Positions 16,625 to 24,275 of a DNA stretch of 64,000 bases are shown here, in pieces; the first letter of the stretch is position 1; each line of letters opens with the position of its first letter. The translations under genes were made by a program, and so were the position numbers. Source of the stretch: Leptothoe kymatousa TAU-MAC 1615 (GTDB lineage: Bacteria > Cyanobacteriota > Cyanobacteriia > Phormidesmidales > Phormidesmidaceae); the NCBI RefSeq assembly GCF_018739865.1, contig NZ_JADOER010000010.1, positions 62,001 to 126,000 on the forward strand. The letters are read 5' to 3'. Under the pieces are notes generated by a model. It ran no database searches. It saw only the letters and a program-made list of their open reading frames with translations, and was not told the DNA's origin.

Positions 16625-19600
16625 TTACCATGGGCTGCCAATTGTGGTGAATGACGCCCAAAAATAGGGATGGGAAAACAAACTGCTGTCCACCTGGGCT
16701 AGTTCGTTGGGGAGGGGCAGGGTGCCCCCGGTCCAAATTAGCTGACCATCCCGCACCTGAATTTCACCATTGAGCATGGCCAATTGCGCTTGGCGTAAGG
16801 CCTCGGCCTTGATCGGCTCGGTTTGTAAACTAGTGTAAAACTGGGTCATTAGTCCGGCGGTGCCCACGTCATCCACTTTCCATAGGCTGGCGATGGCTGT
16901 TTTTACCCCGGCCTGGATGGCCAGCCCGGCAAATCCGAGTTCCGCTTCTTCATTGCCGAGGGCCGTGCGGCAGGCGCTGAGCACCATCAGTTCCACGGGG
17001 GGATTATTTAGGCCTAGGGCCCTCACCTGGTCAAGGCTCAGCCGCTGGTCCCAAAATTGAATATAGGACTGGTCCAGGTTGCCGGCTTTAAATTCTCCGT
17101 GGGTGGCCAGGTGCACAATGCCGTAGGGCTTGCGGGCACGGCTGGCAACTAGAGCATCGAGGGTAAAGGTTTCGTTGATAATAAAGTCGCCGGGCCATAG
17201 CTGTTGGGCAATGGTGTTGAGTTCCAGGGGCACCGCCGGTAGCTCTGGCTGGTCGGGAAAAACGGAGGCTCCCATTGCCAATACCTCAGCCCCGCGCACA
17301 TCCACATAGCGCAAATCAGTGAGGCTAACGCTGGGCATCAGGCCAACGCTAAAGCGCTCGACTAAAAATTGTTCCCCATTGTGGAGGGCGGCCATGGGTA
17401 GCGATCGCAGACCTGCGGGCATAACAAAGGCCAAATTGGTAATGCCCCGGCCATCGAGCTCAGTTTCCAGGGGGGCAATCAGCCACTCGTCCAGCTGTTG
17501 AGCCGCCCTTAGGAAGGTCCCCTGGTTTGTCCGTCTCAGGGTGGTCACACTGCGCAAAAACTGTTGGGTGGTGTCCTTGACCTGGGCTTGCGTCACGGGC
17601 ACGGTTTTTAAAATGGGTTGTCCGTTCGGTGTCACCACCACCAGTTCCAATTGTTCGGTGCCCTCAATGGGGGGGGCCTGTTTAGGCAAGACCTGATCTT
17701 GGTTTTGAGCGGTGGGGGAGGCAAAAGAAACATAGACAATGGCGGTGGGTTCGCCGGTTTGTTCTGCGGCCAGCCTTAGCTGCCCCTGCAATTTTGGCAC
17801 CTCAGGGTTCACCGATTCTTCGGACTCAATCGCTAGGTGGCCACGGAATTCATCGGTGTACTTCTTTTCGTTAATGAGCAACACCTGCTCGGCTTCGGGC
17901 AGTAGCTGCGAATCTACATCGATGATCAGGTCTGGTTGAGTTTCTTCGGGGGGATCGGGTTGTGATTCAACGGTGGTGCAGTCAGCCGTGCAATCATCGG
18001 CGTTGGGGAGTTCGGGCTCGGGTTCGGGTTCGGGTTCGGGCTCGGGTTCGGGCTCCGGCTCTACCTCAGGGGCATCGGTGTCGATGGTAATATCTCCCTG
18101 GACAAAATCTTCTAAAAAAGATTGGCTGGGAGAGATGTCATCTGCGGTGGCAACAATGGCGGCGGCGGTTCCATTTTCGCTGGCATCTCCAACAATAAAG
18201 GGGGTTTCACCATTGCCACCATGGGTAATCGCGACCTGGCCTTGGGTGCTAATGACGCTAGCGGTGCCGTTGGATGCTGCCCTGGCTTCGGTGGTGCCTA
18301 AGGCTCTAAAAAACGTTGGTGTGGTAACGGTAATGTTGCCATCCGCCACCAGGGTATCCACTTCAATATCTTGGTTGCTCACCAGGGTGATGGTGTTTCC
18401 CACATCAAACCCGGCATTGCTCTCCAGCTTAATCCCCAGGCTGTCGTCAGCGGCGGTGCCGTTAAACACGACGGCACCACCCACAGGGAGTCCATCACTA
18501 TCAAAGCCGTTGGTGCTAATCACGTTGTCGGCGGCTAGGGTAATGGCGGGGGTATTGGCCAAATTGCTACTGTTGGCCGTCACCGTTAGGTTGCCGCCGG
18601 ATGTCTCAAGGATGGTCAACGGCAAACCCGGTATACTTTCTGGGCTAGTATTTTCGAAAACCACCTGGCCATTGCCGGTATTGTCTACATCGGCGGCAAG
18701 CTCAAGGTTAAGGGGCAAGGCGATGGACGACAGGGGGGAAATGGCACCGTTGATCAAAATACTACCGGCGGCCTGAAACGATAGGGTGGCCTCACCGGTA
18801 CTGGTTTCGTAAAACAAATTGCTAGACAGGGTAATGTTGCCAGCTTCTGTGCCATCGGTGCCTGTGGTGACGGTGACGGTGCCCCCTTGGGCAATGGCGT
18901 TGGTGATGACGTCAACGTTAATTTGAGCCATGGGGGACACCGGCGAAAACACACCATTGTTTTCTTCAAAGGGGGTGGTTTCAAAATTGCCAATTTCCAC
19001 ATTGAATGGGTCGATTAGCCATTGCCCTGCGGTGCCCTGGGGCGCAGAAATATCGGGGGTGTAGGCCCCCAGAACAAATCCTTGCAGACCGCTGGTTTCA
19101 ATAAAGCCCCCGTTGCCGCCGTTGGTGCCACCGCGAGCTAAAAACTGCCCTAGGGCGCGGGTGGTTTGGTCGCTCCAAATAATAATCTCACCGCCGTTGC
19201 CACGGTCTGTGGCACTGGCATCGAGGATGGCATCGGCGCTGATGTAGGTGGTCTGGGCAGTGGGCAGTGGCCCTTGTCCTTGTTTACTGCCGCCAATGTG
19301 GATGGTGCCCCCGCCCCTGTTGGCCCTGGCCTCTAGTCGGCCACTGACAACGCCGATGGTATCCCCCAGTAGGGTGATATTTTGGGCGGTGACATCGCCA
19401 TTGACCAGGGTGGTGCCGGGGCGATCGGGAATGGCTAAATCGTTGTTGACCAGGCTGACGGTGCCATCGCCATTGACTTGTAATGTGTTGGCGATATTGC
19501 CGGCCCCGGTCAATAGATCGGGCAATGTTAGGGGAGAGAGTTCTAGGGGGGAGATGCCATGGCCAGGGACAACGTCATAGCTGAGAAGAGACCCATCGGG

Positions 19601-20323
19601 GCTGAGGCGAATTAGCTGATCCCCAGGAACAGATGCGATCGCAACATTTTCCGCCACCATTGTCCCGGTGGAGACCACGGTGCCACCGCTAAAGTGCAGG
19701 GCGCTGTTGCCCGTCAGGTTGGCTGCATTCACAATCGAGCCAGGGCGACCCAAGCGAAAGGCAATTCCCGTTGGGTTACCCACCAGGTTGCCATAGTCCG
19801 GAGTCCCCACCACGTCTAATGTATCGTCGGCAAAGGTGAGCCCATCCCCCGTGGAAACAGTCAGATCTCTCGGCAGCGCTAATGTGGCATTGGCCCCAAA
19901 CACCACCCCCACTGGGTTGAGCAAAAAGAGATTGGCCGTGCCGCCCGTTACCCCGAGCTGCCCATCGATTAGCGAAGGGGTGCCACCGTTAATGCGACCC
20001 ACCACGTTTACGACATCGGGTTGGGTAACAAAGGTGGCCGCCTCACCCGTGGCTAAACCAAATTGTTCAAAGCTATGGAATACATTGTTGCCGTCGTTGG
20101 AGCGGGTGCCCCCAGTAATCTGATAGTCGCCATTGGCATTGGTGACCGTCGTATTGGCCCCATTGGGCACTACCGATTGGCCCAGAGCGCGTTGGCCCAA
20201 AGCGATATTACTGGCTAGCATCCCCCCCAGGGTGAGGATTGCACAACGTTTGACTGTTGCCATCAATACCGCCTCCAATGCCGAGCATCGCTTATCTACT
20301 TTTAGGGAAATCCGTATTTTCAC
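16625..20323 (-). CDS. TPS-domain exoprotein fused to a CHAT (caspase-like) protease domain
   Basis: The 1232-residue product. After a signal segment (a start at Met21 is also plausible) comes a TPS haemagglutination-activity domain (about 55-190, with NVFHSFEQFGL and ANLFLLNPVGVVFG). A beta-helical part runs to about residue 740, then an acidic EP-repeat linker near residues 752-771, and then a C-terminal CHAT domain. The catalytic dyad is His1075 in HLATHGEF and Cys1118 in LSACRTALG. CHAT domains are caspase-like cysteine proteases; coupling one to a TPS secretion signal implies a surface or secreted protease. No TpsB partner is nearby. The next gene downstream is psbQ on the same strand. 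Confidence 0.88.
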   Translation of the reverse strand: MKIRISLKVDKRCSALEAVLMATVKRCAILTLGGMLASNIALGQRALGQSVVPNGANTTVTNANGDYQITGGTRSNDGNNVFHSFEQFGLATGEAATFVTQPDVVNVVGRINGGTPSLIDGQLGVTGGTANLFLLNPVGVVFGANATLALPRDLTVSTGDGLTFADDTLDVVGTPDYGNLVGNPTGIAFRLGRPGSIVNAANLTGNSALHFSGGTVVSTGTMVAENVAIASVPGDQLIRLSPDGSLLSYDVVPGHGISPLELSPLTLPDLLTGAGNIANTLQVNGDGTVSLVNNDLAIPDRPGTTLVNGDVTAQNITLLGDTIGVVSGRLEARANRGGGTIHIGGSKQGQGPLPTAQTTYISADAILDASATDRGNGGEIIIWSDQTTRALGQFLARGGTNGGNGGFIETSGLQGFVLGAYTPDISAPQGTAGQWLIDPFNVEIGNFETTPFEENNGVFSPVSPMAQINVDVITNAIAQGGTVTVTTGTDGTEAGNITLSSNLFYETSTGEATLSFQAAGSILINGAISPLSSIALPLNLELAADVDNTGNGQVVFENTSPESIPGLPLTILETSGGNLTVTANSSNLANTPAITLAADNVISTNGFDSDGLPVGGAVVFNGTAADDSLGIKLESNAGFDVGNTITLVSNQDIEVDTLVADGNITVTTPTFFRALGTTEARAASNGTASVISTQGQVAITHGGNGETPFIVGDASENGTAAAIVATADDISPSQSFLEDFVQGDITIDTDAPEVEPEPEPEPEPEPEPEPELPNADDCTADCTTVESQPDPPEETQPDLIIDVDSQLLPEAEQVLLINEKKYTDEFRGHLAIESEESVNPEVPKLQGQLRLAAEQTGEPTAIVYVSFASPTAQNQDQVLPKQAPPIEGTEQLELVVVTPNGQPILKTVPVTQAQVKDTTQQFLRSVTTLRRTNQGTFLRAAQQLDEWLIAPLETELDGRGITNLAFVMPAGLRSLPMAALHNGEQFLVERFSVGLMPSVSLTDLRYVDVRGAEVLAMGASVFPDQPELPAVPLELNTIAQQLWPGDFIINETFTLDALVASRARKPYGIVHLATHGEFKAGNLDQSYIQFWDQRLSLDQVRALGLNNPPVELMVLSACRTALGNEEAELGFAGLAIQAGVKTAIASLWKVDDVGTAGLMTQFYTSLQTEPIKAEALRQAQLAMLNGEIQVRDGQLIWTGGTLPLPNELAQVDSSLFSHPYFWASFTTIGSPW
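18007..18066 (-). repeat. GluPro-coding hexanucleotide repeat in the TPS-CHAT gene
   Basis: A run of near-identical 6-bp units (plus strand GGTTCG/GGCTCG) encodes about nine Glu-Pro dipeptides. It forms the linker between the beta-helix and the CHAT domain. The length of such a run can change by slippage without breaking the frame. Confidence 0.85.
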
Positions 20324-20467
20324 CGGATTACCTCAGTATTCCCCTCGAATGGCCCCGCGCAGCTTGGTTAACAAACAGGCGAAGGCATTATGGGCAAAGG
20401 GCAAACCCGTGGCGTTACATTTAGTATTCTTTTGTAAAATAAAATAAAATAAAATGTCAGCGGCAGC
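20324..20467. other. Intergenic spacer with an AAAAT microsatellite
   Basis: The 144-bp gap between the SDR gene and the TPS-CHAT gene on the same strand. It contains four to five consecutive AAAAT units near 20433-20455, just upstream of the TPS-CHAT gene's likely promoter region. Copy number of such a tract could vary. Confidence 0.6.
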
Positions 20468-21484
20468 CTACGTATCCTGACGGGTGTAACCATTTTGCTG
20501 ATACCACTGCACCGTATCCTTGATGGTGTCCTTAAACGGGCGATAGGTCGTTTTCAGGTTCTGGGCGGCCTTAGATGCATCAAACCACTGGCGCGACAGC
20601 ATCACGCGCACCATATCACCATGTAAAAATGGCTTTTTGCCCTGGAGGCGCCCCATCAAATTGTGTAAAAAGGCCCACATGCGCACCGCAAACCGAGGCA
20701 GTTTCTGGCTAGGGGCTGGCTGACCGCTGGCCTCCGCCAGGTTACGCATAATTTCTCCCACCGAATAGTAACCGCCGGTTACCAGGTAGCGCTCGTTGGG
20801 CTGTCCAGAATAAACGGCGGAAAGCATGGCCATGGCCACATCGCGCGCATCGACAATGGGGAATCCACCGCTGGGTATTAGGGGAGCCTGTCCCTTGAGA
20901 TAGCTCAGAACAAACCGTCCCATCTCCGTTGGGCCAGCATCATTGGGGCCTAACATCCCCGCTGGCAAAATCAGCACCACCGGTAGCTCATGGGTTTTTA
21001 TAAAATTAGAGATGGCCTCTTCCGCCATCAGCTTGCTCTTAAAATAAGGATTTTTGTAATTAAATTCTTGGAATGGCGTGGATTCGTTGCTAGGTGCGCC
21101 GCCACGGATAATGCCGACACAGCCGCAGGCGCTACTGACATAGATAGCCTTAGATACCCCTGCCTTTTCCGCCGCTTCTAGCAAGTGAATAGTGGCGTCT
21201 ACGTTAATGGCCTTGAGTTTGCCCCAGTGATCGCCATATTCAAAGGACTCTCGAAAGTAAGATGCCGTGTGAAAAAGAACATCGCAGCCCTTTAGGTGCT
21301 GGGTAAATCCCTCAACCTCTTGCAAATCTCCTTGAACGATTTTGAGGTGAGGGTGCTCCCCTAGCAGCTTGCTTGCCTTAGTTAGTTCACGCGTTAGTGC
21401 AGTTACTTCAAAGCCTTGCTCGAGCAGTAGTTTGGTTAGATTGCTGCCAAGTAGACCGGTACTGCCAGTTACAAACGCTTTCAT
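20468..21484 (-). CDS. NAD(P)-dependent extended SDR, dihydroflavonol-reductase/epimerase-like
   Basis: The 338-residue Rossmann-fold protein has the nucleotide motif TGSTGLLGSNL (residues 6-16), FHTASYFRE, the Ser region IYVSSACGCVG and a catalytic Tyr-x-x-x-Lys in YFKSKLMAE. The C-terminal half (RYLVTGGYYSVGEI, MLSRQWFDASKA) is like the hopanoid-associated or dihydroflavonol-4-reductase-like sugar/sterol reductases found widely in cyanobacteria. The substrate cannot be assigned. It precedes the TPS-CHAT gene by 144 bp on the same strand. Confidence 0.85.
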   Translation of the reverse strand: MKAFVTGSTGLLGSNLTKLLLEQGFEVTALTRELTKASKLLGEHPHLKIVQGDLQEVEGFTQHLKGCDVLFHTASYFRESFEYGDHWGKLKAINVDATIHLLEAAEKAGVSKAIYVSSACGCVGIIRGGAPSNESTPFQEFNYKNPYFKSKLMAEEAISNFIKTHELPVVLILPAGMLGPNDAGPTEMGRFVLSYLKGQAPLIPSGGFPIVDARDVAMAMLSAVYSGQPNERYLVTGGYYSVGEIMRNLAEASGQPAPSQKLPRFAVRMWAFLHNLMGRLQGKKPFLHGDMVRVMLSRQWFDASKAAQNLKTTYRPFKDTIKDTVQWYQQNGYTRQDT

Positions 21485-22196
21485 AAAAACTCCTAAATCT
21501 GGGTTAACTGGCTGGGATAGTAATCATGCCCACATGGGCAAGGCTTACCGACGCTGCTAGGTATCCTAGAGTCAGTCGGTCTTAGTTTAAAGCACTTCTG
21601 GAATTCCACAGCATGCCTACAAGATATTAATCAGGCCTTACTTACCAGCACCATATACAAACTTCAATAGTGACAATCCTGATTCAATAAAAATTAAATG
21701 GTCAGGACAACAGGACTTTTAACAAAAATATTTCTGTGATTTTGGAATTTTAATGGGCTCAGGGCTTGTTAAAAAATCAAATCGTGGTCTTGTTCCTTGA
21801 GATCATGGCTTAACAAGCCTGTGTGGATTAAACCGTGAAGTCGTTTCTTAACAGTGCCTAACGGATCAAAGGTGCTTGTTGTGGTTTACTACGGACATAT
21901 AGGTATAGATAAATATATAAACAGCTGTTAAATCTATAAGACCAGTTTTAGGGCGTTTTTAGCAGATCCCCACCTAGCAGAGCGAGATAGGATGCTGCAA
22001 GATATAGACTACCCATCTCACTGTTAGGAGTTGACCATCATGGACGCTAGATGCCCATGTTTGGTTCCGGGGCACCTATGGAACAGTTTGGGCCATTGCT
22101 GCTTTAGGGGATGAAACGATCTGTAAAGCGGGCTATTGGTCTGGGTATGACCTATAAAATTACCGATCCTCGGGCCGATCCTCGGTGCCCAGGTTG
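21485..22196. other. 712-bp intergenic region with a dispersed repeat and a possible gene remnant
   Basis: Contains a dispersed repeat copy at 21761-21859. An open stretch at 22035-22160 on the plus strand (HVWFRGTYGTVWAIAALGDE in one part) has protein-like composition but no start codon and a stop immediately upstream. It may be a decayed gene end. An 11-bp direct repeat CCGATCCTCGG occurs at 22163-22173 and 22175-22185, just after the end of the antiporter gene. Confidence 0.5.
21761..21859 (-). repeat. Dispersed ~98-bp repeat, copy C (inverted)
   Basis: The reverse complement of this segment aligns along its whole length with 7240-7336 and 30301-30398. It begins AGGGCTTGTTAAA and carries GGCTTAACAAGCC and GTGAAGT blocks on the plus strand. 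Its ends are imperfect inverted repeats (AGGGCTTGTTAA against AGGCACTGTTAAG), which suggests a small non-autonomous element. Confidence 0.8.
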
Positions 22197-23813
22197 TTAA
22201 TCGGTCAATACATCCTGTAGCAGGGGGGCCAGTTCATCCTTAATTTGGCCTGCGCGAATAAATTCGGCATAGGTGTCGGATTCGATGGCTAAAAGTTCTT
22301 CCTTGATTTGCTCTGCGGCAAAGGCTTGTAAGTCGGGGTTGGTGGCTTGCATGGTTTGCATTTCTTCTTGGAGTTTATCGATTTGCCCCTCTACGAGGGC
22401 CAGCTGATAGCGGCCAAATTCAGAGTCCACTTCCTGGCGTTCGATCAGTTCCTTTAGCCGACTGATGACGCGGTTTAGGGCCACCCGCCGGGCGATACCC
22501 TGCATATATTTTTGGCGTAGGGGCTGATCCCCCAGTAGGTTCAGGCTTTCTAGCAGGGGTTTGGTGGTTAGGCCCTGGACCAATAGGGTGAATAGCATCA
22601 CCCCAAACACGGTGGCGATAATCTCTTCCCGTTCGGCTAGGGCCGCAGGGACGCTCAGGGCTAGGGCGACGGATACGGATCCCCGCAGACCGCCCCACCA
22701 CAGCACGGTTTGCCCCTGCCAGCTAATATCTTCGTTGTCCGGGGTGATCATGTTGCTAAAGAAGCTGAGGCCAAATACGCTGACCAGTCGGGCCAGGAGC
22801 ATGGTTGCGATCGCAATGGCAATGGAATCCGTATAATTGCTCAGGCTACTAAACTGCACCTGGTCGCCAATCAGCAAAAATACGATGGAGTTTACAAAAA
22901 ATGCTAAAAACTCCCAAAATTCTGACACCACTAGCCGCGTCCTAGGGTTCATACCGATGCGGGAGCCAAAATTTCCCAAAATCAATGCTGTTGTCACCAC
23001 AGCAATAACGCCCGATCCCCCCAGTTCCTCCGCCACAATATAGGTGCCATAGGCCGACACCAGTGTGAGCGACTGCTCCACCAAGGGCAAATCAAACCGT
23101 TGGGTCAAAAAGGAAATGCCAAAGCCGATTAGGGCCCCCACACTCGCCCCAATGCCGGTGAATACCAAAAACTGAGCAATCGTCACCGACAGGTCAAACT
23201 GTTCTACACCTAGGGCAATACCCAGCACCAGGTTAAAGGCAACAACCGCCACCCCATCATTAAAAAGACTTTCCCCCTCCATCAGGGTGGTCAGACGTTT
23301 ATTCACCCCCAGCTCTCGAAATAGGGCCACCACCGACACCGGATCCGTCGCCGATAGGCTAGCCCCCACCAGCAGCGCCGTCGCCAGGGATGCACCGGCC
23401 ACATTCACCAACCCCCACAGCAGGGCACCGATACAAATCACCACACCGATGATGGCATAGAGCACAATCGGCACCCAGTCGCGCTTCAGGTTAGACCATT
23501 TGATATTCCAGGCCGCTTCAAATAACAGCGGCGGCAGAAAGATAAATAGGATCAGCTCTGGCGATAGGTTCACCAGTCTGACATTGAGTACGGCCAGCCC
23601 CAGACCCACCAGCAGCAGCAGCAGCGTGTAGGGAATATTGCGCAGCCAGCTCACCACCCGTGACAGGGTGGCCACCCCCAAAGACACTGACAAAACCAGC
23701 AAAAACTGACGTAAATTTTCTTCAATCACGTCATTTTCCATGGCCATTTCCGCAGCGGCGGCGGCAGTGGCCAAAAAGCCATGGTAGTGAGGCAAAACGC
23801 TATCTAAAGGCAT
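22197..23813 (-). CDS. CPA1 family Na+/H+ antiporter (NhaP/NhaS type)
   Basis: The 538-residue protein has about 12 hydrophobic segments in residues 35-430 and a hydrophilic C-terminal tail of about 100 residues. The CPA1 ion-binding signatures are present: SATDPVSVVALFRELG, then MEGESLFNDGVAVVAFN. It belongs with the NhaP-type plasma-membrane exchangers that cyanobacteria use for salt and pH balance. The tail (RLKELIERQEVDSEFGRYQL) is probably a coiled-coil regulatory region. The first 25 residues are not hydrophobic, so translation may start at Met23 or Met25. It is monocistronic. Confidence 0.92.
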   Translation of the reverse strand: MPLDSVLPHYHGFLATAAAAAEMAMENDVIEENLRQFLLVLSVSLGVATLSRVVSWLRNIPYTLLLLLVGLGLAVLNVRLVNLSPELILFIFLPPLLFEAAWNIKWSNLKRDWVPIVLYAIIGVVICIGALLWGLVNVAGASLATALLVGASLSATDPVSVVALFRELGVNKRLTTLMEGESLFNDGVAVVAFNLVLGIALGVEQFDLSVTIAQFLVFTGIGASVGALIGFGISFLTQRFDLPLVEQSLTLVSAYGTYIVAEELGGSGVIAVVTTALILGNFGSRIGMNPRTRLVVSEFWEFLAFFVNSIVFLLIGDQVQFSSLSNYTDSIAIAIATMLLARLVSVFGLSFFSNMITPDNEDISWQGQTVLWWGGLRGSVSVALALSVPAALAEREEIIATVFGVMLFTLLVQGLTTKPLLESLNLLGDQPLRQKYMQGIARRVALNRVISRLKELIERQEVDSEFGRYQLALVEGQIDKLQEEMQTMQATNPDLQAFAAEQIKEELLAIESDTYAEFIRAGQIKDELAPLLQDVLTD

Positions 23814-24275
23814 GGCAAAGGGGTACCAGTTGGTCAGGCTACATCATAAGGATGCACCGCTCTATCGACAACCTATCCGATGACAAACTTACGAATTTGG
23901 TCATCGATCGTTAGTTATTCTCCTCTGGCTGAGCGGAGTCGAAGCCAGCGGAGTCGAAGCGTCTCCCTAGGAGTTAGCCACACCCCAACCGATTCCCCCT
24001 CCTCCGCTCAAGGTACTAAGAATCCCTCATTTTTTGTTTTCTCGTCCAACCATTGAATTGTTGTCGCTTTTCCAGGAGACAATATTTTGGCGTAAGGCCA
24101 AGGTCAATCCGAGCGATCGCAACCATAAAAATCTTGTTGTTGAGGTGGCCATTGCGTAATTCAATCTTCTGCTATGTAGGCAACTGCTGACTTTACAGCT
24201 GCTATAAAGACACGTAAACGTTTGGTGTGATTTGCGGTACCCCTAAAGCAAGATACTGATGATCGATGTAGACCC
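23814..24275. other. Intergenic region with short GCGGAGTCGAAGC repeats
   Basis: The 462-bp divergent region between the antiporter and the DUF4347 gene. Two adjacent copies of GCGGAGTCGAAGC occur at 23933-23945 and 23948-23960, within a recurrent cyanobacterial intergenic motif. No open frame of interest is present. Confidence 0.55.

Noticed and set aside
17973..18776. 267-codon plus-strand frame with a long Gly-Ser run
   Set aside because: It is the antisense of the Glu-Pro linker and beta-helix of the TPS-CHAT gene; the frame is open because of the hexanucleotide repeat.
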